NCBI RefSeq assembly: GCF_001457415.1
Contig: NZ_LN881720.1
Coordinates: 182,109-246,108 of the forward strand
Direction: 5' to 3'
From: Gorillibacterium timonense
GTDB taxonomy: Bacteria > Bacillota > Bacilli > Paenibacillales > NBRC-103111
Length of the DNA: 64,000 nucleotides
This document shows, in pieces, positions 9,738 to 18,168 of this stretch. Within the stretch, counting starts at the first letter, position 1, and each line of letters starts with the position of its first letter. The position numbers were made by a program, and so were the translations under genes. Below the pieces are notes generated by a model that worked only from the letters and a program-made list of their open reading frames with translations, had not been told where the DNA came from and did no database searches.

Positions 9738-9869
9738 AGTGTCTTCAAACCCGAATTCGGGCCGGTTCATCTGGGAAGGGACCTCCTGAGGGAAGCGATA
9801 GCGGTTCTAGCTCAGGCAATTCCCATTCGTGTCTCGGCCGCCATACCATGAGGTTTGAAGACACGCTCT
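9736..9869. repeat. 134-bp sequence bounded by a second, different inverted repeat
   Basis: AGAGTGTCTTCAAACC at 9736-9751 and GGTTTGAAGACACGCTCT at 9852-9869 are inverted copies, identical apart from a two-base indel. The element abuts the 99-bp repeat directly. It has no coding content and shows no match to the other repeat copies. A small non-autonomous mobile element is possible. Confidence 0.55.
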
Positions 9870-9960
9870 TATCGGTAGCCATCCAGTTGCCACTATAAAA
9901 TTGAAACGGGCTCCGCGCACGAGTGGCGCGGGGCTCGCTTGAGGAAATGAGGGAACAGAC

Positions 9961-11367
9961 GTGTCCAAGCTGTGGGGAGGACGCTTTACGAAGCCGACCA
10001 ACCAGTTGGTGGAGGAATACACCGCCTCGATCCTGTTCGACAAAGAGCTGGCGGAGGAAGACATTCAAGGAAGCTTGGCTCATGTGGCTATGCTCGGCAA
10101 ATGCGGAATCATTCCGCAGGAAGACGCCGCCACCATAGCCGAAGGCTTGCGCAAGGTGCTCGCTTCCATCAAGGCCGGGCAGATGACGTTTTCCGTCGGC
10201 GATGAAGACATCCATATGAACATCGAGAAGGCGCTGATCGGCGAGATCGGCCCGGTCGGCGGCAAGCTGCATACCGGTCGCAGCCGCAACGACCAGGTTG
10301 CTACCGATATGCACCTGTACCTGCGCAAGCGGACGGTGGAGATCACCGGACTGCTGCACAAGCTGCAGGAAGCTCTCCTTGAGCAGGCGGAAGCGAATCT
10401 CGATACGATCCTGCCGGGATATACGCATCTGCAGCGAGCGCAGCCCATCCTGCTTGCCCATCATCTGCTGGCGTATGTTTCCATGCTCGAGCGGGACATC
10501 AGCCGCTTCAAGGACAGCTACAAGCGCGTGAACGTGCTGCCGCTCGGCGCGGGCGCCCTAGCCGGCACGACGTTCCCGATCGACCGCCACTTTGTGGCGG
10601 AACAGCTGGGCTTTGACGGCGTGTATGAGAACAGCCTCGACGCGGTCAGCGACCGCGACTTCATCGTCGAGTTCCTCGCCAATTCCTCGCTCGTCATGAC
10701 GCATCTGTCGCGTCTCTGCGAGGAGCTGGTGCTGTGGTCGAGCACGGAGTTTGGGTTCATCGAGCTGGACGATGCTTTCTGCACGGGCAGCAGCATCATG
10801 CCGCAGAAGAAAAACCCCGATGTCGCCGAGCTCGTGCGCGGCAAGACCGGCCGGGTCTACGGCAATCTGTTCGGCCTCCTGACGGTGCTGAAAGCTCTGC
10901 CGCTCGCCTATAACAAAGATATGCAGGAAGACAAGGAAGGCATGTTCGATACGGTCCGCACGCTGGAAGGGGCGCTGCAGCTCTTCGCTCCGATGATCTC
11001 CACCATGAAGGTGCGCAAGGAGCGGATGCGTCAGGCGGTGAACCGGGACTTCTCCAATGCGACGGATATCGCGGATTACCTGGTCACCAAAGGCCTTCCC
11101 TTCCGGCAGGCGCATGAAGTGATCGGCCGCCTCGTCCTGTACGGCATCCAGCACGACAAATTCCTGCTCGATCTGACGCTGGACGAATTCCGCGAATTCT
11201 CCGAGCTGTTCGACGAGGAGATCTATCAGGTGCTGGAGCCGGAGCATGTCGTCAACGCCCGCAAGGTTTACGGCGGCACGGCGCGCTCTCAGGTGGAAGG
11301 CGCTCTCGCCAGGGCGAAGCAGACGGCGGAAGCTACGGCCGAGTGGATTGCTCAGCACGAAGCGTGA
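9961..11367 (+). CDS. argH: Argininosuccinate lyase
   Basis: ArgH splits argininosuccinate into arginine and fumarate, the last step of the pathway. It has 468 residues, typical length. [13 protein letters not shown] is at about 104-116, [10 protein letters not shown] at about 153-162, and the fumarase/aspartase-superfamily signature [12 protein letters not shown] at 276-287. The start is GTG 9961, which begins MSKLWGGRF as in relatives, with a modest GAGGG site upstream. The 326-bp gap from argG is filled by two repeat elements, and a strong terminator follows. Confidence 0.97.
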   Translation: MSKLWGGRFTKPTNQLVEEYTASILFDKELAEEDIQGSLAHVAMLGKCGIIPQEDAATIAEGLRKVLASIKAGQMTFSVGDEDIHMNIEKALIGEIGPVGGKLHTGRSRNDQVATDMHLYLRKRTVEITGLLHKLQEALLEQAEANLDTILPGYTHLQRAQPILLAHHLLAYVSMLERDISRFKDSYKRVNVLPLGAGALAGTTFPIDRHFVAEQLGFDGVYENSLDAVSDRDFIVEFLANSSLVMTHLSRLCEELVLWSSTEFGFIELDDAFCTGSSIMPQKKNPDVAELVRGKTGRVYGNLFGLLTVLKALPLAYNKDMQEDKEGMFDTVRTLEGALQLFAPMISTMKVRKERMRQAVNRDFSNATDIADYLVTKGLPFRQAHEVIGRLVLYGIQHDKFLLDLTLDEFREFSELFDEEIYQVLEPEHVVNARKVYGGTARSQVEGALARAKQTAEATAEWIAQHEA

Positions 11368-11551
11368 GGCAAACAGCACGGACAGAATCCGGTAACTCCA
11401 GGATTTGAAGAGGGCCCGCTGCGTGGATGAGTGACAGCGCTGAGGGGATTCAAATCCAGCATAAGGAATTGGGAAATTAACCCATCTTGACCGGAGTGGG
11501 AATGGGCGCGGAAACCACGGCTTGAGTTGAAGGCGGACAAGTCCGCTTTCA

Positions 11552-11600
11552 TCCTTAATCGTGTGGATACGAAAGGGCGTCAATCGATTCGAAAACCTCT
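11552..11600 (-). repeat. Partial 99-bp palindromic repeat, reverse orientation
   Basis: The minus strand reads CGATTGACGCCCTTTCGTAT and then CCACACGATTAAGG, matching the core and right stem of the element. The left terminus overlaps the argH terminator. The copy is degenerate. Confidence 0.6.
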
Positions 11601-11641
11601 CAATTGCTGCTGCGATGCGGTTTTGAGAGGTTTTCCTTTTA
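11591..11641 (+). terminator. Terminator of the arg cluster
   Basis: GAAAACCTCTCAA at 11591-11603 pairs perfectly with TTGAGAGGTTTTC at 11623-11635, followed by CTTTT. The A-rich left arm means it could also act on the opposite strand. Confidence 0.85.
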
Positions 11642-11648
11642 ACGTCAT

Positions 11649-11828
11649 CTAGAGACTCACCCTCAACGGGCGATACGACTTATTCCGAAATCTTTTCCGC
11701 TTTTTCGAACCGCTGGCGTCGTCTTGCCTGTCTCCTTTGGGTCGGTTGCCTTCGTACAAATCTTTGAAGTTTTCAGATAATTCGACCTTTGCAGGGTCAT
11801 TTTGCCTTGTCCTTGTCTTTTTCGTCAT
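11649..11828 (-). CDS. Small charged hypothetical protein
   Basis: An open frame of 59 residues from ATG 11828 encodes a very charged product (MTKKTRTRQNDPAKVELSE..., with SKKRKRFRNK near the end). No membrane or signal segment is present. No convincing ribosome site is seen, although an in-frame TTG lies two codons upstream. It ends next to the bidirectional arg terminator, which would suit a real minus-strand gene. I do not recognise a family. The amino-acid composition looks more protein-like than a random frame, but coding status is unproven. Confidence 0.4.
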   Translation of the reverse strand: MTKKTRTRQNDPAKVELSENFKDLYEGNRPKGDRQDDASGSKKRKRFRNKSYRPLRVSL

Positions 11829-12061
11829 GTACAATAGAACTCATGTCACGTGAATCGGGGGCTTCTGATCGCGATTTTTACCCATGCGATTCGACTCCGT
11901 TCTGCTAGAGACAAGCTTTGCTAGAATCCGCCGTCATGTAGAACCGTCAACCGCGCAAGCACCCTTTTTTTGAAAAAAAAGGGGAGTTTCTCTTCAGCCC
12001 GGAGGAATTTGGCCACAATTGTCGAAGTTGTTAGGGCTTACTAGTGACAGGAAGTGATGAT

Positions 12062-12748
12062 GTGATCGAAATGCATGACGTCTGGAAGACCTATCCGGAC
12101 GGGACAAACGCGATACGTGGAATTAATTTGAAGGTCGACTCCAATGAATTTGTCTATGTCGTAGGGCCATCCGGTGCCGGCAAATCTACGTTCATGAAGA
12201 TGATATACAGAGAAGAGAAGCCGACCAAGGGGACCATCTTCGTCAACGGCTTCAACCTCGGCAAGCTGAAGGCTCGGAAGATTCCGTATGTACGCCGGAA
12301 TATCGGGGTCATCTTTCAAGATTTTCGCCTCTTGCCCAAGTTGACCGTCGCCGAGAACGTCGCTTTCGCTCTCGAGGTTATTGAAGCTCCGAAGCGGCTC
12401 ATCAAGCGGCGCACTTTGGAAGTGCTTGAACTGGTCCGCTTGAGAGAGAAGGCGGATTCCTTTCCGAATCAGCTCTCCGGCGGCGAACAACAGCGCGTAG
12501 CCATCGCCCGGGCCATCGTAAACAATCCGGCCGTCATCATTGCGGACGAGCCTACCGGGAATCTCGACCCCGATACCTCTTGGGAGATTATGAAGCTGCT
12601 CGATGAAATCAACTACCGTGGATCGACGATCATCATGGCCACGCACAACAAGGAAATCGTCAACACCCGCCGTAGACGCGTCATCGCCATCGAGAAGGGC
12701 CAGATTGCCCGCGACCAGCAGAGAGGGGAATACGGCTATGAAGATTAG
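12062..12748 (+). CDS. ftsE: Cell-division ABC ATPase FtsE
   Basis: FtsE is the cytoplasmic ATPase of the FtsEX complex, which activates peptidoglycan hydrolases at the envelope rather than transporting a substrate. Walker A GPSGAGKS is at about 35-42, the signature is LSGGEQQR and Walker B is VIIADEP. GTG 12062 ([14 protein letters not shown]) was chosen because AGGAAGTGA lies at good distance and the N-terminus then matches the family. An upstream GTG at 12044 is also in frame. It overlaps ftsX by 11 bases, indicating translational coupling. Confidence 0.95.
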   Translation: MIEMHDVWKTYPDGTNAIRGINLKVDSNEFVYVVGPSGAGKSTFMKMIYREEKPTKGTIFVNGFNLGKLKARKIPYVRRNIGVIFQDFRLLPKLTVAENVAFALEVIEAPKRLIKRRTLEVLELVRLREKADSFPNQLSGGEQQRVAIARAIVNNPAVIIADEPTGNLDPDTSWEIMKLLDEINYRGSTIIMATHNKEIVNTRRRRVIAIEKGQIARDQQRGEYGYED

Positions 12749-13643
12749 CACCCTCCGCAGGCATTTTCGGGAAGGCACTCGCAGCATGTACCGCAACGGC
12801 TGGATGACGTTCGCGTCCATCAGCTCCATTACCATCTCTCTATTCATTCTCGGGTTGTTCCTGATGCTAGGAATCAACGTCAACTATATGTCCAACCAGC
12901 TTGAGAATCAGGTGACCATTAAAGTGTACCTGGAGCTGAAGACTCCCCAGGCGGTGCGAGAGGAGATCCAGACGGATATCCAGGCGATGCCGGAAGTCAA
13001 GAAGGTCGTATTCGTCTCCAAAGAGGAAGCCTTGAAAACCATGCGCGAGACGATGGGCGATCCTCTGGAAGGCCTTGACGGAGAGAACAATCCTCTGCCT
13101 GATGGATTCGTCATCGAGGTCAAGGAGCCGCGTACCGTTCAGAGCGTCACCGAGCAGATTCAGAAGCTGAACGATGGGCGCGAACCGAAGCCGATCGAGC
13201 AGGTCAAATACGGCAAGGGAACGGTCGACGCCTTGTTCAAGGTCACCACGATCGTTCGCAACATCGGGATTGTTTTTGTCGTCGCCCTAGTTTTTACCTC
13301 CATGTTCCTCATTTCAAACACGATCAAGCTGACCATCCTGGCGCGCAACCGGGAAATCAAGATCATGAAGCTGGTCGGAGCGACGAACGGATTTATTCGC
13401 TGGCCCTTTTTCATTGAAGGAGCCCTCATCGGGTTTCAAGGGGCGCTTATTCCGGCAGCTCTGCTCACGTACGGCTATCATCTGATGCTGGAATTTTTCC
13501 AGCCGGGGCTGGTCACGGTCATGCTGAAGATGTCGCCCTTCAAATCGACGGCCTACCCCATCGGCGGGGTGCTCATGGCCATCGGGCTCGTCATCGGCAT
13601 TTGGGGCAGCACCATTTCGGTTCGCAAATTCTTGAAAGTGTAG
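12738..13643 (+). CDS. ftsX: Cell-division protein FtsX
   Basis: FtsX is the membrane partner of FtsE. Its large extracellular loop recruits or activates wall hydrolases. The protein has 301 residues: a first membrane helix at about 22-44, an extracellular domain rich in charged residues to about 170, then three C-terminal helices with the FtsX/MacB-type core (LAREIKIMKLVGATNGFIR-like region). ATG 12738 is preceded by GAGAGGGG and lies inside the ftsE end. The next gene encodes the M23 hydrolase-like protein that is the natural FtsEX client. Confidence 0.95.
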   Translation: MKISTLRRHFREGTRSMYRNGWMTFASISSITISLFILGLFLMLGINVNYMSNQLENQVTIKVYLELKTPQAVREEIQTDIQAMPEVKKVVFVSKEEALKTMRETMGDPLEGLDGENNPLPDGFVIEVKEPRTVQSVTEQIQKLNDGREPKPIEQVKYGKGTVDALFKVTTIVRNIGIVFVVALVFTSMFLISNTIKLTILARNREIKIMKLVGATNGFIRWPFFIEGALIGFQGALIPAALLTYGYHLMLEFFQPGLVTVMLKMSPFKSTAYPIGGVLMAIGLVIGIWGSTISVRKFLKV

Positions 13644-13652
13644 GAGGACGGA

Positions 13653-14921
13653 ATGTTGAAACGGACCTTGACGACCTGGATCGCCGCGACCTTGACGGCG
13701 GCGCTCCTGATTCAACCGCTGACGGCTACGGCCGGAGCCAAGGAAGATATCGCGAAGCAGCTGTCGGAACTCCGCAAGCAAGAACAGAAGACCGCCGAGC
13801 AGCAGAAGGCGGCCGATCAGAAGGCTGCTGGCCTGAAGAAGGAAAAGCAGCAGCAGGTGGTTTCCCTGAACGACCTCCAGACGGATATCAAGACCCAGGG
13901 AGACAAGCTGGAGAAGCTGGAGACGAAGATCACGGAGACGAGCTTGAAGCTGCAGCAAACCGGCGAGCAGCTGGAAGAAGCGCAGGACCGGGTAGCGAAG
14001 CGGGACACCCTCCTCAAATCCCGGGTCCGCATGATGTACATGAAAGGCTCGGTTTCGTACCTGGACGTGCTGCTCAGCGCCACGAGCTTCTCCGATTTCA
14101 TCGATCGCTTTGATTCAATCAAGGCGTTGGTCGGTCAGGACAAGAAGATCCTGGCGGAGAACAAGAAGGATCGCAACGAGATCGCGGCGATGAAGAAGGA
14201 CGTCGAGGCGAAGCTGGCCGACGTGAAGGATATGTATGCCGATGCGGAGGACTTAAAGGCCTCCCTCATGGATAAAGAGAAGCGCGTCAAAGCGGTGATT
14301 GCCAGCCTGTCGCAGGAAGAAGCGAAGCAGGAGGACATCAGCGAGGAGTCCGAGGCGAGCCTGGTCGCTCTGGCGAAGCAGAAGCAGCAGCTTTACACCA
14401 AGCAGCAGGAGATTATCGCCAAGGAAAAGGCAGAGGAAGAGAAGCGCAAGAAGGCAGCCGCGGCTGCTGCCGCAGCGGCGGCGGCAAAGGGCGGAGGCAA
14501 CAAGACGGTGGCCAGCTCGCATAACGGCCAGATGCTGTGGCCGGTGCCTTCCAGCGATACGATCAGCTCCACCTTCGGCTACCGCGTGGACCCGATTGCC
14601 GGTGTCCGCAAGCTGCACAAGGGCGTGGATATCGCGGCTCCCAGAGGGACGAAGATCTTGGCCGCCGACGACGGCGTTGTCTTGATCGCTTCTTGGGTGC
14701 GCGGCTATGGCAACTGCATTGTCATTGACCACGGAGACGGAGTTTGGACTTGGTACGGGCACATTATGGAAGGCGGCATTTATGTGAGTGAGGGGGATAC
14801 CGTGAAGCGCGGCCAGGTGATTGCCGGAGTCGGCAGCACAGGTGATTCCACCGGGAACCACTTGCATTTTGAAGTGCGTATCAATGAAAATCCGGTCAAT
14901 CCGCTGCCTTATATCCAATAG
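13653..14921 (+). CDS. EnvC/PcsB-like coiled-coil M23 peptidase
   Basis: A 422-residue secreted protein. It has a signal peptide (about 1-28), a long coiled coil (about 30-275, Lys/Glu/Gln-rich), an Ala-rich linker (AAAAAAAAAAAKGGG) and a C-terminal M23 (LytM) domain. The domain keeps HKGVD, GHI and HLHFEVR, so the zinc ligands (HxxxD and HxH) appear intact and it is probably an active endopeptidase. The coiled-coil plus M23 layout and the position 9 bases after ftsX point to FtsEX-regulated wall cleavage during division or elongation. That functional link is inferred from homologous systems. Confidence 0.9.
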   Translation: MLKRTLTTWIAATLTAALLIQPLTATAGAKEDIAKQLSELRKQEQKTAEQQKAADQKAAGLKKEKQQQVVSLNDLQTDIKTQGDKLEKLETKITETSLKLQQTGEQLEEAQDRVAKRDTLLKSRVRMMYMKGSVSYLDVLLSATSFSDFIDRFDSIKALVGQDKKILAENKKDRNEIAAMKKDVEAKLADVKDMYADAEDLKASLMDKEKRVKAVIASLSQEEAKQEDISEESEASLVALAKQKQQLYTKQQEIIAKEKAEEEKRKKAAAAAAAAAAAKGGGNKTVASSHNGQMLWPVPSSDTISSTFGYRVDPIAGVRKLHKGVDIAAPRGTKILAADDGVVLIASWVRGYGNCIVIDHGDGVWTWYGHIMEGGIYVSEGDTVKRGQVIAGVGSTGDSTGNHLHFEVRINENPVNPLPYIQ

Positions 14922-14993
14922 AAATACTAAACCGTACGAGCCTGGCATATACTGAACAAACAGACAGGCCCGTATAAGGTGGTGGAGGTTCCC

Positions 14994-16484
14994 ATGGTAT
15001 TTAAAGGTCGTACGGTGTTTGCCATTGTGCTGCTGGCGCTGCTTGCCGGCAGCCTTTTCACGATGGCGGTGACGGATTCTCCGATCTGGGAGAAGAGCCC
15101 GTCCCAGGCTTCGAATCCTTCTCCTTCTAGCACTCCGGGAGCTTCGAGCTCTACGGCGGGAGACGACAAGCTGTCCGGCGAGGAGCTGGACAAGGTGGAG
15201 AGGGCTTACGAGCTGATCGAAACCAACTTCCTCAGCAAGGTAGACAAGGACAAGATCGTCAACGGAGCGATCCACGGCATGCTTGATGCGCTGGACGATC
15301 CGTACACGACGTACATGGACCAGGAGGAAGCCAAGCAATTTGAAGAGACGATCAATTCGTCGTTCCAAGGCATCGGAGCGGAATGCTCGCTGGTGAACGG
15401 CGTCGTGACGGTCACTGCGCCCATTAAGGGCTCTCCCGCCGAGAAAGCCGGCATCCGCACGGGTGACGCGATTTTGGCGGTAAACGGAGAGAAGCTGGAC
15501 GGACTGACGCTCAATCAGGCGGTCATGAAGATCCGCGGCCCGAAAGGGACGCAGGCCAAGCTGACCATTCTCAAAGCGGGAGCTTCCGCTCCTCAAGAGC
15601 TCGTCGTGGTTCGAGATGACATTCCGATCGAAACGGTCTACGCAGAGATGGTGAACGACACCATCGGCAAAATCGAAATCAGCCAATTCTCTACAGATAC
15701 GGCGAAGCGATTCGCGGAAGAGCTGAACAACCTGGAGAAAAAGGGCATGAAGGGCCTCATCATCGATGTGCGCGACGATCCCGGTGGCTTGCTCGACTCC
15801 GTTCTGGATATCGCCGATCATTTTGTCCCCAAGGGCAAGACCGTCCTCCAAGTGGAGGACCGCAATGGGCAGCGCAGCGAGGAAGCAGCCAAAGGCAAGT
15901 ATCCGGTTCGTACCTATCCGGTCACCGTCATGATCAATGGAGGCAGCGCCAGCGCCTCGGAGATTCTCGCCGGGATCATCAAGGAAGCGGTCGGCGGGCA
16001 GCTCGTCGGCGAGAAATCCTTCGGCAAGGGGACCGTTCAGGTCACCTATGAGAAGGAAATGGGCGACGGCAGCAACATCAAGATGACCATCATGAAATGG
16101 CTGACTCCGAATGGCAACTGGATTCACAAGAAGGGCATCGAGCCTGACATCAAGGTGGAGCAGCCCGCGGTGTTCAACCTCACGGCGTTCTCCAAGGAAA
16201 AGACACTCAAAGCCGACATGGTTGGCGACGAGGTGAAGAAGCTGCAGGTCATGCTGGCCGCTCTCGGCTTTGCACCCGACCGTCAGGACGGTTACTTCAG
16301 CAAGGGGACGGCCGATAAGGTAAAAGCGTTCCAAACCGCCAAGAAGCTTACGGTTACCGGTGAAGCGGACGCGAAGACGATGAGCGGTATCGAGGAAGCG
16401 GTCACGGCCATGCTCCGCGACTCCAAGAACGATGCTCAACTGAACGCTGCAATAACAGCAACGGAGAAGCGGCTAGGGAAGTAA
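14994..16484 (+). CDS. ctpB: S41 carboxy-terminal processing protease, CtpB-type
   Basis: A 496-residue membrane-anchored serine protease. The N-terminal helix spans about 5-27, followed by a Ser/Pro-rich linker. Next come the PDZ domain (around KGSPAEKAGIRTGDAILAVNG) and the S41 domain with GGSASASEILAG near 316-327 and the catalytic lysine in GEKSFGKGTVQ about 25 residues later. A C-terminal peptidoglycan-binding domain (about 400-470, KKLQVMLAALGF) ends the protein. ATG 14994 follows GGTGGAGG; the GTG at 14979 is inside that ribosome site. In Bacillus, CtpB cleaves sporulation signalling proteins. A similar role here is inference. Confidence 0.93.
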   Translation: MVFKGRTVFAIVLLALLAGSLFTMAVTDSPIWEKSPSQASNPSPSSTPGASSSTAGDDKLSGEELDKVERAYELIETNFLSKVDKDKIVNGAIHGMLDALDDPYTTYMDQEEAKQFEETINSSFQGIGAECSLVNGVVTVTAPIKGSPAEKAGIRTGDAILAVNGEKLDGLTLNQAVMKIRGPKGTQAKLTILKAGASAPQELVVVRDDIPIETVYAEMVNDTIGKIEISQFSTDTAKRFAEELNNLEKKGMKGLIIDVRDDPGGLLDSVLDIADHFVPKGKTVLQVEDRNGQRSEEAAKGKYPVRTYPVTVMINGGSASASEILAGIIKEAVGGQLVGEKSFGKGTVQVTYEKEMGDGSNIKMTIMKWLTPNGNWIHKKGIEPDIKVEQPAVFNLTAFSKEKTLKADMVGDEVKKLQVMLAALGFAPDRQDGYFSKGTADKVKAFQTAKKLTVTGEADAKTMSGIEEAVTAMLRDSKNDAQLNAAITATEKRLGK

Positions 16485-16531
16485 GGCTTAGGTTATTCCG
16501 AGCCAGTCGCGATAGCTAATCTCTTGTTAAT

Positions 16532-16568
16532 AAGAGGATGCCCGAGTAAGAAGGCATCCTCTTTTAAT
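16532..16568 (+). terminator. Terminator after ctpB
   Basis: AAGAGGATGCC at 16532-16542 pairs with GGCATCCTCTT at 16553-16563, followed by TTAATTA. It probably serves both ctpB and the convergent HAAS-domain gene. Confidence 0.85.
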
Positions 16569-17602
16569 TATAAACCCAGTTGATTTTTGCTTTTCATGGT
16601 CTTATAAACAGCCTTGCCGCATCCAACTAGCGTGCACACAACTATAATAGTAGAAATAAGCGCGATAACCGAACGGGTTTCGCCTGATCCCATAAAACCC
16701 GCGAATCCCAAGTCGTCCCAACCCTTGCTTTGTAGAAAAGCGATAAATTCCGTACTAAATATATCGGGCTTGTTTATCATGAATAGCACAATCCCCATGT
16801 TGATCAGGCTGCTCCCCATGACTGCAATGCAAACGAATGGAGTCCATCTGCGGTCTTTGATCTTGCAGATACAGGCGAAAATACCGATGAGAGCCATACC
16901 GATAACGGCAGGGATACAGCTTTGCAAAAAGGAAGAACTGAAAAGGGTGCGTATTTGCGTGTCACCGTTCTGTATGAGAAAAACAAGAGGCACAACTCCA
17001 CGGCATATAAGGATAGCCACAACAGAGAAGACGACGGTCATCACCAACTCCATAATACTGTCAGACAAGGGGATACTGTTTTTGCCATTAGGCGGTATCT
17101 CCGGTAAATCTTCGATACTCCACTCCTGGCCTTTATCGTTTGCTGCTTTGGTCCTCGTTCGTTCCGCAATCACATAACCGATTGTTGTCCACAGAAGCGC
17201 CTGGAAAACTGCCGCTATGCCCATAGAAATGCCTTTTGAAATGCTATGGCTCGTAAAGTAAGCCACATCCACCATGTCCGCTTTAATGGCATCGACAGCT
17301 CCCAGCATCATGCCTATCACCAAAGCGACGACACCGACCAGAGGCAAGAGAAACTTAAGAGTGCGCACATAGTCTCCATAGATAGCCGGTGATATCAGAT
17401 AACGGGGTTTTTGCTGGTATTTCACCGCTAACGAAGCGGGTGAACCCAGTTTATATAATACGGCGGTTATTTCCTCATCCGTTGGATGTTCTGACAACAT
17501 GTCATAGATATTGGATCGTAATTCCTTGCTCACTTCATCCCGGTCCTTTTCAGGCAGGTGGTGCGTTACACCATAAACATACCGCTCGATCAAATCATTC
17601 AT
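16568..17602 (-). CDS. HAAS/DUF1700-like membrane protein
   Basis: About 344 residues. The N-terminal soluble helical domain (MNDLIERYVYGVTHHLPEKD through GSPASLAVKYQ, about 1-60) is typical of HAAS/DUF1700-type proteins encoded next to PadR regulators. It is followed by six or so hydrophobic helices. ATG 17602 is preceded by GAAGGGA and overlaps the PadR stop by 8 bases, so the two are translationally coupled. The role is unknown; relatives are thought to work in membrane-stress or regulated membrane functions. The region is visibly less GC-rich than ftsX and minJ on either side, suggesting insertion. Confidence 0.75.
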   Translation of the reverse strand: MNDLIERYVYGVTHHLPEKDRDEVSKELRSNIYDMLSEHPTDEEITAVLYKLGSPASLAVKYQQKPRYLISPAIYGDYVRTLKFLLPLVGVVALVIGMMLGAVDAIKADMVDVAYFTSHSISKGISMGIAAVFQALLWTTIGYVIAERTRTKAANDKGQEWSIEDLPEIPPNGKNSIPLSDSIMELVMTVVFSVVAILICRGVVPLVFLIQNGDTQIRTLFSSSFLQSCIPAVIGMALIGIFACICKIKDRRWTPFVCIAVMGSSLINMGIVLFMINKPDIFSTEFIAFLQSKGWDDLGFAGFMGSGETRSVIALISTIIVVCTLVGCGKAVYKTMKSKNQLGL

Positions 17603-17942
17603 TGTCTTCGTCCCTTCCACAGATGGATTCGATGTTGCGTTGCATTTTTCTCCATTCATTCAGCAGCTCTTGGTACACCGCCTCTCCTTTTTCGTTTATG
17701 GCGTAGTATTTTCTGGGTCTGCTCTCGCTGGTATCCCAATCGCTCACAAGCAAGCCCTGACTTTCCAGTCGGCGCAAAAGGGGGTATAGGGTATTGGCCT
17801 CAATGTCGATGTGCTTATCCTGCATGGTTTGAAGCAAGGCGTATCCATAATGCGGTTGCTTGAGGCATCCTAAAACCGCCAAGGTTAAGCTGCCTCGCCG
17901 AAGTTCTGTGAGAAAGCTTTGCAGCTGATCATTTTCAAGCAT
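17595..17942 (-). CDS. PadR-family transcriptional regulator
   Basis: A 115-residue PadR winged-helix repressor: RRGSLTLAVLGCLKQPHYGYALLQTM, then NTLYPLLRRLESQGLL, then RKYYAINEKG, the usual recognition helix and wing. A short C-terminal helix for dimerisation follows. AGGTGAT lies upstream of ATG 17942. It probably represses its own promoter and the coupled membrane-protein gene. A strong promoter with symmetrical TGTG/CACA sequences sits immediately upstream. Confidence 0.92.
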   Translation of the reverse strand: MLENDQLQSFLTELRRGSLTLAVLGCLKQPHYGYALLQTMQDKHIDIEANTLYPLLRRLESQGLLVSDWDTSESRPRKYYAINEKGEAVYQELLNEWRKMQRNIESICGRDEDNE

Positions 17943-17959
17943 CGTATCACCTCACTGCT

Positions 17960-18008
17960 ATTATACTGTGCGACACACAATATTATCAATAATAATTTAT
18001 TGTGCGAT
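17960..18008 (-). promoter_or_regulatory. PadR gene promoter and probable operator
   Basis: On the minus strand TTGATA (17984-17989) and TATAAT (17960-17965) are spaced 18 bases. The spacer carries TGTGTCGCACA, and a wider inverted pair (CGCACAATA and TATTGTGTG) brackets the -35. This symmetry suits PadR autorepression. Confidence 0.7.
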
Positions 18009-18168
18009 GAAATGAACCGTGACAGCTTGACCGGACCATCATCGAACGAAGATCAGGTAAATGGATAAATATAGGAAATTGAACGAATCGTGAAGGATTC
18101 CGTTCCTCTGCGTCGAAAAGGAAGAGAGACAAATAGACGAATCGATCCCATAAAGGAGACAGCGAACC

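Noticed and set aside
14253..16439. 728-codon open frame on the minus strand opposite the M23 and ctpB genes
   Set aside because: It is a shadow frame; it spans two clearly coding genes and their spacer, and lacks a family or ribosome site.
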